From contig JADFKK010000046.1 of NCBI GenBank assembly GCA_022564995.1, forward strand, positions 1 through 34,076: 34,076 nucleotides of DNA. Direction: 5' to 3'. This document shows positions 1-7,748 of the stretch, one piece after another (position 1 is the stretch's first letter; each line of letters begins with the position of its first letter). Source of the stretch: Planctomycetota bacterium (GTDB lineage Bacteria; Planctomycetota; Planctomycetia; Pirellulales; JADFKK01). The notes beneath the pieces were generated by a model, which was given only the letters and a program-made list of their open reading frames with translations, was not told the origin of the DNA and made no database searches. A program made the translations under genes and the position numbers.

Positions 1-1787
1 TAACCGAGCGTATAGCCGGCGTACTCGCGCGGATTGTCGACGCGGCGCATACGATCGAGCGGCTTGCCGCCGGTGAGAAATTCGCCTTGGTACAGCAAGT
101 CCGGCGCGACGACCGTCATCCCGCCGTCCAGCAGCTTGGTTACTTCGGCGTTGGGCGATCCGTCTTTGTTGAACAGCCCGTTCTTGCCGTCCTCATGAAT
201 CCAGATCACGACCTGGCGGTTCCATTTCTTGGGAAATAGAAACACGACGGGCAACTGCTCGCCGCGGGCTTTGTTGTTGACCAGGAACGTGTATTCCAGA
301 TACTTGCCGCGATCGACTTCGGTGAGCTTCTTCTGCTCGACCGCTCCGGCCGGCGGTAAGCCGCGCCCGACCATGATGTCGACGGCGCCGCCGATGATTT
401 TGCGATATTTGGCCAGCGAGGCGGAATCGCTCGGCGTGAGGGCCGCGATTTGCTTGTTCGAGGCGGCGTTCATGCGCTTGGTGAGGCTCACTTCAAATGC
501 CTCGCCACCGGTCGGCTTGGGATGTTGTTTGTTCCAGACCGACATCTCCTCCGTGCTGAGCGGCGTGAAGTCGCGTTCGATGATTGGCTCCTTGTGGCCC
601 AGCTTGAGATGTCGGTTCAGCCAGCCGTACATCATCGCCCGGCTGACGTAGTTATAGTTGTGGCCGAAGTCGAAATGCCGACCGTCGACCCGTTTGGGCA
701 CGCCGAGCATTTTGTAAAGCTGCTTCAATTCCGGCAGGCCCTTGGTCTCCAGTTCCTTGGTCCAGTCATTGGCCGCGCTCAGCGCCAAAGGCCGCGGGGC
801 GAACAGCCCGGCCAGTTCGATGTTGCCGGTGTCGATCCGCAGGTAGCTACAATTCTCGCACGTGCAGCCGCCCTGCATGGCGGTCGAGACCATCACGGCC
901 GGGAACGAAACCGCCAGCCGCGGATCGATCGCCGAGAGAATGAACGTCTGCGTGCCGCCGCCGCTGGCGCCGGTCACGGCGATGCGTTTGGGGTCGACGT
1001 CGCTCAGCGAGCTGATCCAGTCGAGCGCCCGCAGGGAGTTGAGGGTTTGCAGGCCGAAGATGCTCTGCTGCCGCAGCTCGGCCTGGGCGCTGAACAGCCC
1101 CCAGCGGCTCGGTTGGCTCAGCCCGTCGCGCTGCTTGGCAAAACGATGGGCCAATTGAAACGACAACTGCACGCTGTCGGCGTATCCGATCATGTCGTAA
1201 TGAAACACGATGCAGCCCATCCGCGCGAGCTGCACGCAGCGGGCTTGCAGCGGATGACGCCCGCCGACGGGATATTTTTCGGCTCCGCTTTTGATTTCCT
1301 GAGCCACCTTGGCCGCGCCGTGATCGTGAAAGCGTCCGCCGCCCCAATGCCCGTGCGGACAGAGCACGGCCGGCAGTTTTCCCTTCTTGCCTTTAGGTCG
1401 ATAGAGACTTCCCGTGACGTAGAAGCCGGGGAAGCTTTCGAGGTAGACCCTTTCGACCGTGTAATCACCGCGCTCGACACGCCCGTGAACGACGGCCTTG
1501 AGGGGCGTCTTCTCCGGCATCGGCCACAGCCCGGTCGCCACCATCACGCGTCGGCGAACCTGCTCAGACCGCACGGCCCAGGCCGCCGGTGTTTTCGGCG
1601 GAGCGAAGGGAAAATACGAATTCAGATGCCGTAACTCGCCAAGTCGCGCGTCGGCCGGCTGCTTATCGGCCGGGAGCACGCGCGGGGCGGCGGCGCAAGC
1701 AGTTTCTTGAATTACGCCGAGACACGAAAGCGTTATGCAGAGGCCGAGCGTCGCAAGCGATCGATATTGAATGAACGAAGTAGGCAT
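1..1787 (-). CDS. Secreted tandem alpha/beta-hydrolase (acetyl xylan esterase/dienelactone hydrolase-like), 3' end outside window
   Basis: The minus-strand frame is open from an ATG at 1787 to the window edge (595 complete codons), so the C-terminus is missing. The start is preceded by AAGAGGA and followed by a signal-peptide-like segment (SLATLGLCITLSCLG, then AAA). The first domain has a lid/strand region (PAVLCPHGHWGGG), a nucleophile elbow GASGGGT with Ser at about residue 275, and a late HFDFGHNYNY segment that can supply the catalytic His. After about residue 480 a second hydrolase-like unit begins (VVIWIHEDGKNG, then VVAPDLLYQGE), so two folds are arranged in tandem. Family knowledge: such planctomycete proteins are exported carbohydrate esterase-like enzymes; the substrate cannot be read from the sequence. 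The long plus-strand reading frame over the same bases is a GC-bias shadow. Confidence 0.85.
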   Translation of the reverse strand, partial: MPTSFIQYRSLATLGLCITLSCLGVIQETACAAAPRVLPADKQPADARLGELRHLNSYFPFAPPKTPAAWAVRSEQVRRRVMVATGLWPMPEKTPLKAVVHGRVERGDYTVERVYLESFPGFYVTGSLYRPKGKKGKLPAVLCPHGHWGGGRFHDHGAAKVAQEIKSGAEKYPVGGRHPLQARCVQLARMGCIVFHYDMIGYADSVQLSFQLAHRFAKQRDGLSQPSRWGLFSAQAELRQQSIFGLQTLNSLRALDWISSLSDVDPKRIAVTGASGGGTQTFILSAIDPRLAVSFPAVMVSTAMQGGCTCENCSYLRIDTGNIELAGLFAPRPLALSAANDWTKELETKGLPELKQLYKMLGVPKRVDGRHFDFGHNYNYVSRAMMYGWLNRHLKLGHKEPIIERDFTPLSTEEMSVWNKQHPKPTGGEAFEVSLTKRMNAASNKQIAALTPSDSASLAKYRKIIGGAVDIMVGRGLPPAGAVEQKKLTEVDRGKYLEYTFLVNNKARGEQLPVVFLFPKKWNRQVVIWIHEDGKNGLFNKDGSPNAEVTKLLDGGMTVVAPDLLYQGEFLTGGKPLDRMRRVDNPREYAGYTLG

Positions 1788-2024
1788 GATGGTCCTCTTG
1801 TAAGGAGTGATGTCTAACGGAATGCACTACCGGTAACCTAACCGTCGCCGCTTGCGGCTTAGCCGCGAATTCAGATAGAATCTTCAAAACGTAGTATAGA
1901 AAGCGCTCGAACCATTTACCAGCGACTCGTCATCTCGGCCGCAATCTCGTGTTGTCCGGCGGCCCGGCGACGCTACGATAGAGACAGTCCCCTGCCCGTT
2001 TTCTTGTATTCCGCGTGATCCGCC
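1788..2024. other. Divergent intergenic region
   Basis: This gap separates the minus-strand esterase from the plus-strand Cys-rich gene and must hold both promoters. A small GC hairpin (GCCGCTTGCGGC, near 1849-1860) is visible. No convincing -35/-10 pair was identified. Confidence 0.4.
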
Positions 2025-2444
2025 ATGGAAGACCACTACCCCGACGAGCCCGACACGATCGACGCCTGGCCGCTTTGCCCCGGCTGTGCGGAGCGGCGGC
2101 ATACGATGTGTCGGATTTGCTGCACGGCGGGCACCGATTTTCTGCCGGCCGATCATGAGGTGGTCGAGATCATCACGGTGCATGGGCTGGATGAAGACGG
2201 AGGAGCAGAATCGCCCGAGCCCATCGAGCGGGTGCTGCGGATGCTGATGTGCTCGACCTGCGATGAGCCGTTCGAGCCCAGCTACGCCCGAACGTGTGAA
2301 TGGTGCGGCCACGATTTTGGTGAAGGATACGAGGTCGTCGTGCGGCACACCGAGCCGGTCGCGCCGCGAACCATTGCGGTCGGCGTTGCGTTGGCTGCGG
2401 CGATGATCGGGTTGATGATTTATTTTGCGATGATTGTCGGATGA
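2025..2444 (+). CDS. Cys-rich, single-pass membrane protein of unknown function
   Basis: The product is 139 aa. It has four cysteine clusters (CPGC at about 18-21, CRICC at about 29-33, CSTC at about 84-87, CEWC at about 100-103), which suggests two zinc-ribbon-like knuckles. One C-terminal transmembrane helix (about residues 115-137, AVGVALAAAMIGLMIYFAMIVG) would leave the metal-binding part in the cytoplasm. The ATG at 2025 has no clear Shine-Dalgarno sequence, which is common in this phylum. The minus-strand frames overlapping it have no recognisable features. The family was not recognised. Zinc binding is inferred from Cys spacing only. Confidence 0.65.
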   Translation: MEDHYPDEPDTIDAWPLCPGCAERRHTMCRICCTAGTDFLPADHEVVEIITVHGLDEDGGAESPEPIERVLRMLMCSTCDEPFEPSYARTCEWCGHDFGEGYEVVVRHTEPVAPRTIAVGVALAAAMIGLMIYFAMIVG

Positions 2445-2535
2445 GGCTCGTAGTGACCGATTGTAGCATGTTGCGATGACGTTCTTCGCGGCCTATGATG
2501 GGAGTCGGCGAGGTGAGTAACCTGTCCACAAGTTT

Positions 2536-2615
2536 CAATGACGAATGACTAATGACAAATAACCAATGATCAATTCGATTTGTCATTAGTTATTTGTCAT
2601 TCGTCATTTGTCATT
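2536..2615. repeat. Long imperfect hairpin built from a 7-bp repeat (NAATGAC)
   Basis: The left arm (2536-2575) is a run of 7-base units CAATGAC, GAATGAC, TAATGAC, AAATAAC and so on. The right arm (2577-2615) is the reverse complement of the same kind of run. The arms can fold into a hairpin of about 38 bp with a very small loop. It ends about 20 bases before the ATG of the next gene, in its leader. Confidence 0.85.
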
Positions 2616-2634
2616 GCCTAAGGTTCAAACGGCA

Positions 2635-4506
2635 ATGATCTTTCGATCCGCAATCATCTCGCTTTGCCTCACCGCGACTTTCGTCGTCGGCGCCCCGGCC
2701 GCCGAGCGAGGTTCGATTCCGCCGAGCGTCAGAAACACGCAGAACCCCAAGGACTCGCCGCTTGCGCCGGCCGAGGCATTGAAGCGAATGCGCGTGCCGG
2801 CCGGCTTCAAGGTTTCGCTGTTTGCGGCGGAGCCGGACGTGGCGCAGCCGATTGCGATGAGCTTTGACGATCGCGGGCGGTTGTGGGTGCTGGAGAATTA
2901 TTCGTATCCCAAGTGGCAGGCGAAGGGCACCGACCGCATCTTGATCTTCGAGGACGTCGACGGCGACGGGCGATACGACAAGCGAAAGGTCTTTTGGGAC
3001 AAGGGCAATTACAGCACGGGCTTGCTGGTCGGCCACGGCGGCGTGTGGGTCTGCAACACGCCGCAGCTGCTGTTCATTCCCGACGCCGACGGCGACGACG
3101 TTCCCGACGGCGAACCGATCGTGGTGCTTGACGGTTGGTCGAGGCAAAGCGCGGCGAACGCCGTGAACAATCTCAACTGGGGCCCCGACGGCTGGCTGTA
3201 CGGCTGCATCGGTTGCGCCGGCTCTTCGCACGTCGGCCGGCCCGGCACTCCGAAAGAAAAGCGAACGCAGATATCGCGTGGCATCTGGCGATATCATCCG
3301 ACGCGGCGGACGTTCGAGGTCGTTGCCCGTGGCGTGGTGAATCCCTGGGGGCTGGATTGGAACGAGATGGGCGAACCGTTTTTCACCAATTGCGTGATCG
3401 CCCATCTGTGGCATCTGATTCCGGGGGCGTATTACGAGCGGCGCCAGGGCGAAAGCGACTACCGCTACGTGTACGAGCGGATCGGGCCGACCTGCGATCA
3501 TTTGCACTGGGGCGGCGGTGCCTGGACCAACTCGCGCGGCGGACAGGGCAAGCACAGCGTCGCCGGCGGCGGACATGCCCACACGGGCGCGATGATCTAC
3601 CTGGGCGATAACTGGCCGGCCAAGTATCGCGACACGCTGCTGACCAACAACATCCACGGCGACCGGCTGAACAACGATCTGCTGCTGCGGCGCGGCTCGG
3701 GCTACGTCGGCCGGCACAGCAAGGATTTTCTGTTCGCCAACGACGTCTGGTTTCGCAGCCTGACGCAGAAATACGGTCCCGACGGCGGCGTCTTCATGAG
3801 CGATTGGCAAGACTACGGCGAGTGTCACGACAGCGACGGCGTGCATCGCACCAGCGGGCGGATTTACAAGATTTGGTATCAAGAGACGAAGCCGGTCGGC
3901 AAATTGGATTTGGCGAAGATGGATGACGGGGAGTTGGTTGCGCTGCAACTGCATAAGAACGACTGGTACGTTCGTCACGCGCGAAGAATTCTGCAAGAGC
4001 GGGCGGCGGCGGGGCGAGATTTGAGTGAGGCGAAATCGGCGTTGCGGCGAATGTTCGATGAGCGGAAAGAGGTCGACCGCAAGCTGCGAGCGTTGTGGGC
4101 GCTGTGGGGCATTGGCGGGTTGTCGTCGGCGGAGTTGATTAAGCATCTTGGCGACGATAACGAACACGTGCGAAGTTGGGCGGTGCGGCTGTTAGTCGAT
4201 GAAAAGAAAGCGCCGGCCGCCGCGATTCGCCGTTTCGCCGAGATGGCCCGAGATGATCCCTCGCCGTTGGTACGGCTCTATCTGGCCGCGGCAATGCAGC
4301 GAATTCCACTCGACCAACGCTGGGACATCGCCACCGCGTTGGTCGCTCACGAAGAAGACGCCGACGACCGCAACCTGCCGCAAATGATCTGGTACGGCAT
4401 CGAACCGGCAGTCGGTGCGGACAAGCAGCGAGCGGTCAAGTTGATCTCGCAATGCAAGATTGCCAAGCTGAGAAAGCACATTGCGCGGCGGGTTAGTGAG
4501 AAGTGA
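2635..4506 (+). CDS. Secreted PVC-type 'membrane-bound dehydrogenase' N-terminal propeller with HEAT-like tail, no heme domain
   Basis: The product is 623 aa from the ATG at 2635. The frame can be opened upstream at a TTG (2608), but that lies in the hairpin repeat, and MIFRSAIISLCLTATFVVG is a good signal peptide. The segment PAGFKVSLFAAEPDVAQPIAMSFDDRGRLWVLENYSYP is typical of the planctomycete TIGR02604 propeller domain. DxDGDG-type calcium loops follow (DVDGDGRYD, DADGDDVPDG), then His/Trp-rich propeller blades, and from about residue 450 HEAT-like helices. Longer family members continue to a CxxCH cytochrome c domain, which is absent here: the protein stops after IARRVSEK. It is probably an exported sugar/PQQ-dehydrogenase-like or binding protein. 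Enzymatic activity is unproven. Confidence 0.85.
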   Translation: MIFRSAIISLCLTATFVVGAPAAERGSIPPSVRNTQNPKDSPLAPAEALKRMRVPAGFKVSLFAAEPDVAQPIAMSFDDRGRLWVLENYSYPKWQAKGTDRILIFEDVDGDGRYDKRKVFWDKGNYSTGLLVGHGGVWVCNTPQLLFIPDADGDDVPDGEPIVVLDGWSRQSAANAVNNLNWGPDGWLYGCIGCAGSSHVGRPGTPKEKRTQISRGIWRYHPTRRTFEVVARGVVNPWGLDWNEMGEPFFTNCVIAHLWHLIPGAYYERRQGESDYRYVYERIGPTCDHLHWGGGAWTNSRGGQGKHSVAGGGHAHTGAMIYLGDNWPAKYRDTLLTNNIHGDRLNNDLLLRRGSGYVGRHSKDFLFANDVWFRSLTQKYGPDGGVFMSDWQDYGECHDSDGVHRTSGRIYKIWYQETKPVGKLDLAKMDDGELVALQLHKNDWYVRHARRILQERAAAGRDLSEAKSALRRMFDERKEVDRKLRALWALWGIGGLSSAELIKHLGDDNEHVRSWAVRLLVDEKKAPAAAIRRFAEMARDDPSPLVRLYLAAAMQRIPLDQRWDIATALVAHEEDADDRNLPQMIWYGIEPAVGADKQRAVKLISQCKIAKLRKHIARRVSEK

Positions 4507-4512
4507 ACCGCT

Positions 4513-4635
4513 TCCCGGCGAGCGGGCGGCGTGAGCCGCGCGGTAATACGGCCGCTCGCAAGTTAGGTTTGTGCCAAATGGCCGCGTCGACCGTCGCGAG
4601 GAACTACCGGCGGCCTCACGGCCGCCGCTCGCCGA
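4513..4635. repeat. GC-rich dispersed repeat, copy 1
   Basis: About 123 bp whose ends are near-inverted copies of one another (CGGCGAGCGGGCGGCGTGAG at the left, the complement of a similar sequence at the right). The first 49 bases (4514-4562) are identical to 6525-6573, and both copies end in TCACGGCCGCCGCTCGCCG. The middle differs between copies. The two copies bracket the accessory patch 4697-6403. Confidence 0.85.
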
Positions 4636-4696
4636 CTCTCTGAGTCGGCCACCTGACGCGCGTTAGACGGAAACAGCCTGTCACGCGAGAATTGGA

Positions 4697-4725
4697 TTGA
4701 CATCCACTTATCTAACGTTTATTTA
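4697..4725 (+). promoter_or_regulatory. Predicted sigma-70-type promoter of the accessory membrane gene
   Basis: A perfect -35 TTGACA (4697-4702) is followed, after exactly 17 bases, by TATTTA (4720-4725), which matches TATAAT at four of six positions. It lies in an AT-rich stretch about 80 bases before the ATG at 4808 and could drive that gene and the following cassette gene. Confidence 0.55.
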
Positions 4726-4807
4726 TGAAGTTACAACGATTCCCACGCTGCGTGTTAGGCTGTAATCCAGCCGCCTACAGGTAACACACGGAGTCTATAG
4801 CCAAGTT

Positions 4808-5473
4808 ATGCATGACAAGCTTTCAGCTGACGAAGACAAGACCATCGGCCGAGCTACCCAGGATTCGGCAGACCGTCGATTTCGTATCGACAAGACGCAC
4901 GCTTCACTCTTCGAGGCAGGAAAAAACCGCGCGCGAGCAAGCCTGACGTGGGTTATGTTTACTATTATTTCAACTCTCTTGGCATTTTCTGAAATCAACG
5001 CCACCTTAGTTGAGGTGCCAGTTATCGGCTTGAAAATAGACCGCTGGTTAACCGCGGAGCTGTGTGTGCTAATTTTATGCGCCGCGTATCTCAGACACAT
5101 TGCGCTGACAGCCCACCACCAGCTGCTGGAATTTCAACTGGATGCGCTTCTGACGGGCGATCAGGAGTTGGAACGACCAACAACGTGGTACCTGTGCTAT
5201 CCATCTTTTTTCAAGTACATTCAGATTTCAGAAAATCTGTCACATACTATGTCCATACCGTTGAACGCGTTCCGACTCGCATTTTGGATCTTTACTTTTA
5301 TTGTTCCGGTTGTAGTACTCATAAAGATCGGAATAGTGGTTTCGTTTGCCTTGCACTGGATTGCGACGGCGCTAACCGCGGTTGTCTTGCTCGCATTGGG
5401 CAAGATAATTCTTATGAGTATGCCGGATTGGGATCAACAGCACGCACTTCTGAAGAAGTTGCGCGGAAAGTAA
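4808..5473 (+). CDS. Four-helix membrane protein of unknown function (accessory)
   Basis: The product is 221 aa. A charged N-terminal tail (residues 1-45) precedes two hydrophobic segments (about 47-62 and 83-97), a soluble loop (about 98-150), then two long hydrophobic segments (about 155-177 and 180-203) and a basic C-tail. The topology suggests both ends are cytoplasmic. Base composition and codon use are AT-richer than the flanking genes, which suggests transfer. The ATG at 4808 lies inside GTTATGC; there is no obvious Shine-Dalgarno sequence. It lies upstream of, and in the same direction as, the HEPN-like cassette gene at 5650. The family was not recognised. A two-gene effector/membrane module is possible but inferred only from adjacency. 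Confidence 0.65.
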   Translation: MHDKLSADEDKTIGRATQDSADRRFRIDKTHASLFEAGKNRARASLTWVMFTIISTLLAFSEINATLVEVPVIGLKIDRWLTAELCVLILCAAYLRHIALTAHHQLLEFQLDALLTGDQELERPTTWYLCYPSFFKYIQISENLSHTMSIPLNAFRLAFWIFTFIVPVVVLIKIGIVVSFALHWIATALTAVVLLALGKIILMSMPDWDQQHALLKKLRGK

Positions 5474-5528
5474 TACCACCAAAAAAAGGACGCACACTCG
5501 GGATAGACTGGACTCAATGGTCATACTA

Positions 5529-5627
5529 AGGCATAACCAATCGATGCACGGGAGCCGGAAAGACGTTGCGCGTTCGCTTCGCTCATAAACGTCAATTCCC
5601 GGCCTTGTGATCTCGGTCGTTACGCCT
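5529..5627 (+). other. attC-like integron recombination site 1
   Basis: The outer arms AGGCATAAC (5529-5537) and GTTACGCCT (5619-5627) pair at eight of nine positions, as the R''/R' boxes of an attC site do. Inner arms GATGCACGGGAGCCGG (5543-5558) and CCGGCCTTGTGATC (5599-5612) also pair with small bulges. The length (99 bp) and the GATGCACG..GAGCCGG core resemble long attC sites of marine planctomycete cassettes. The expected cut lies after G5619. Confidence 0.7.
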
Positions 5628-5649
5628 CACAAAAAAGATTGCACTTACA

Positions 5650-6306
5650 ATGGACGGTGACCAAGAATCTTTCGCTGAACTGCTCAAGATCCTGGGTGAC
5701 GATATTGGAGTCTGCGTCGACTCACTGAAGGAAGATCCTGCGAACCAATTCATGCGACGAACTCTTGTTCGTACCGTGTTTTCATACGTCGATGCGTCGC
5801 TCTTTGTTTTGCGGCAGTATGCCTGCGAATATCACGAGGATTATTCGTGTACTCTTCTGGCGCAGGTCGGCCCCGCTGAAACAGTTCCCACGTTGCGGAA
5901 GCATTTCCAAAGGATTCTTACCATAGAGGAGTTGTGCGCCCTTCGGGAAACCACGCCACAGGTGGGTTCAGATGGTAAGGTACGTATCTCGCCGCTATTC
6001 ATAAAGCAAAAGAACGCGGTAAGGTTTACGTTCTCCATGTACGGAAAATCTTGTGGTCTGAACGTTACGCCCGATTACTCTGACAATCGATGGAAGCTGT
6101 TCCAGGATTCAATCAACGTCCGCAACAGGATCACGCATCCCAAGACAGTGAGTAATATGTCCGTCACGGATGACGAAGTGAATGCTGTTGTCAACGCATG
6201 CGGTTGGTTCTTTGAAGCAATGAATAGAGCCAGGGCTAAGAATATCGAACTAATGAAAGTTGTATCTGCAGAATTGGGCGAGTTTTCTAAGTCGAAAGAG
6301 GAATAA
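5650..6306 (+). CDS. HEPN-like protein in an integron-type cassette
   Basis: The product is 218 aa, mostly helical and soluble. It contains RNRITHPK at about residues 158-165, which fits the Rx4-6H signature of HEPN ribonuclease-like domains (R158, H163) followed by the frequent Pro. HEPN proteins are often RNA-cleaving toxins or effectors in toxin-antitoxin and phage-defence systems, but some are non-catalytic. The gene starts 23 bases after one attC-like site, and its stop codon lies inside the next, the classic layout of a promoterless cassette. Codon use is AT-richer than in core genes. No nucleotidyltransferase (MNT) antitoxin gene is adjacent, so the partner, if any, may be the membrane protein upstream. 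Family assignment rests on the motif and helical character only. Confidence 0.65.
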   Translation: MDGDQESFAELLKILGDDIGVCVDSLKEDPANQFMRRTLVRTVFSYVDASLFVLRQYACEYHEDYSCTLLAQVGPAETVPTLRKHFQRILTIEELCALRETTPQVGSDGKVRISPLFIKQKNAVRFTFSMYGKSCGLNVTPDYSDNRWKLFQDSINVRNRITHPKTVSNMSVTDDEVNAVVNACGWFFEAMNRARAKNIELMKVVSAELGEFSKSKEE

Positions 6307-6403
6307 CAAATCCTTGCAGCCGACGTGGATTGGCCGCCGGGCGCTATTGCCAAAATCAAGGTCAACCGCTGCCGATCCACGCGGCTGAATTCGGACGTTA
6401 TCA
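6301..6403 (+). other. attC-like integron recombination site 2
   Basis: The left box GAATAAC (6301-6307) overlaps the stop codon of the HEPN-like gene, and the right box is GTTATCA (6397-6403). The inner arms 6317-6334 and 6371-6387 pair fully if one G-T wobble is allowed, except for one unpaired base (A6323). A single extrahelical base is a hallmark by which integrases choose the attC strand. Orientation is the same as site 1, giving a cassette of about 780 bp between the two cut points. Confidence 0.75.
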
Positions 6404-6523
6404 CACTTTGCGTAAGTGCTCATGACGCATCAAGTCATCCGTATTTTGGGATTCCGAGAAAACGCCGGTTTTTCACAACGCGGCACCGTCGCGTTGCGGT
6501 ACGGTACCATTTGCACTGCATTT

Positions 6524-6648
6524 CCCCGGCGAGCGGGCGGCGTGAGCCGCGCGGTAATACGGCCGCTCGCAAGCCACTTTAGCCCCATGTGGCGGCGTCA
6601 ACCGCTGTGTGGAATCACTGGCGACGTCACGGCCGCCGCTCGCCGGTT
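6524..6648. repeat. GC-rich dispersed repeat, copy 2
   Basis: Direct-orientation second copy of the element at 4513-4635, with 49 identical bases at the left end and the same 19-base right end. The centre (about 50 bases) has diverged. It lies just outside the second attC-like site. Confidence 0.85.
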
Positions 6649-6792
6649 GAATTGCTGGTGACCGTCATGGAAAGACGAGCCTCGGAGGCGCGAGGCACGA
6701 ATAGATCCGAGAGGCGCCTTGCAGGCGGTTCCGTTTGCAGCGATAATTGACCAACCGCGATCACCACTCTAGCCTGCTTTGCGCACGGCCTT

Positions 6793-6848
6793 GTAGCTAC
6801 GTTCGCCAGAACGTGGTTGAAGTAGCTACGTTCGCCAGAACGTGGTTG
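6793..6848. repeat. Tandem 29-bp hairpin repeat, two copies
   Basis: GTAGCTACGTTCGCCAGAAC followed by GTGGTTG occurs at 6793-6819 and again at 6822-6848 (period 29). Each unit contains the palindrome ACGTTC-GCCA-GAACGT, so each can form a small hairpin. Confidence 0.85.
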
Positions 6849-6987
6849 GTGCCGATGAGTTAAGTGCAAACCTAAGCGAAGTTCGGATAAACAGCCTGTT
6901 TCCTGGGGTCGAGCGTAACCCTAGATTTTCCGCGGTCTGGCGACCGCAGCTACATTTGCTGCGCAAAGCACGCTAGGAGCGAGTCGT

Positions 6988-7716
6988 ATGTTGGGTAGAT
7001 TGAAACAACAACTCGCGTGCCTTGCGCTCGCCCCGCTTGCTGTCTTTGCAGCAGCCGCCCAGGAAGCTTACGGACAAGCAACGGAAAAGCGCGCGCCGGT
7101 AATTCGGATTACCAGCGTCAAATCGCTAGAGAATGCAAGCGTGCGTTACGGAGTGACCCGCAAGGACGTTGCCCGCATCGAGCAGATGCCCAACGTCCGC
7201 CAAGCGGTTTCCCAGCGGACGTTTGTCGGCGAAATGCGGCACGGCGACCGGAAAGTCAAATCCCGTATCACTGGGACGACGACGCAATTGGCCGCGCTGC
7301 GCGGGCTGAAATTGAAGCAGGGCCGGTTCTTAACCGCCGCTGACGTTACCCGGTTCAACAATGTCGCCGTCATCGATTCAGCGGCGGCGCGAGAGTTATT
7401 TCCTTCCGCCGACGCGATCGGCAAGAACATCCGCGTCGGCAACCATTATTTCTTGATCGTAGGCGAAATAAAGACCTCCGCCCAGAGCCGTTACCCGCCT
7501 TCTGTTTACGTCCCCATCTCAACTATGCGCTCGCGCATGGGCGACATGATCATCGAAAGAACGCGCGGCCTGTTTGTAGTCACACGTCTTGAAATCAGTG
7601 AGGTTCTACTTTCCCTCGACGATCCCCGGCGGGCCGCCGAGACTCTCGAGGCCGTAAAGCGGTTGCTCGCGGAAACCCACGACTCGCAGGACTACAGCAT
7701 CAAACTGACGCCATGA
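6988..7716 (+). CDS. Secreted MacB-type periplasmic core domain protein
   Basis: The product is 242 aa. AGGAG lies 8 bases before the ATG. A signal peptide (about 1-25, LACLALAPLAVFAAAAQ) leads into a domain resembling the periplasmic core of MacB/FtsX-like ABC permeases: ITGTTTQLAALRGLKLKQGRFL, then VAVIDSAAARELFPSADAIGKNIRV, then FLIVGEI. True permeases have one helix before this domain and three after it; here none follows. No ATPase or complete permease gene is near. The stop overlaps the first possible ATG of the HlyD-like gene, which suggests an operon. It may assist a MacAB-like exporter encoded elsewhere, or be a stand-alone derivative. Confidence 0.75.
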   Translation: MLGRLKQQLACLALAPLAVFAAAAQEAYGQATEKRAPVIRITSVKSLENASVRYGVTRKDVARIEQMPNVRQAVSQRTFVGEMRHGDRKVKSRITGTTTQLAALRGLKLKQGRFLTAADVTRFNNVAVIDSAAARELFPSADAIGKNIRVGNHYFLIVGEIKTSAQSRYPPSVYVPISTMRSRMGDMIIERTRGLFVVTRLEISEVLLSLDDPRRAAETLEAVKRLLAETHDSQDYSIKLTP

Positions 7717-7748
7717 TGGATGCCCCCATTTGCCACAGGACAGATGCC

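Larger units (their letters stand above)
6404..6987. other. Gene-free stretch with repeats
   Basis: I see no convincing gene here; the short open frames lack family features. It holds GC-rich repeat copy 2 (6524-6648), a 29-bp tandem hairpin repeat (6793-6848) and the leader of the next gene. Confidence 0.6.

Noticed and set aside
450..1634. Long plus-strand open frame of 394 codons
   Set aside because: It is antisense to the esterase gene, which shows a nucleophile elbow, signal peptide and ribosome site. The plus-strand product has no recognisable motif and a composition typical of a GC-rich shadow.
2611..4167. Minus-strand open frame of 518 codons
   Set aside because: Antisense shadow of the propeller/HEAT gene, with repetitive Val/Ala/Arg/Gln composition and no motif.
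4710..4760. Possible third attC site (ATCTAAC...GTTAGGC)
   Set aside because: The end boxes match the consensus, but the inner arms do not pair, and the left box lies inside the promoter spacer.
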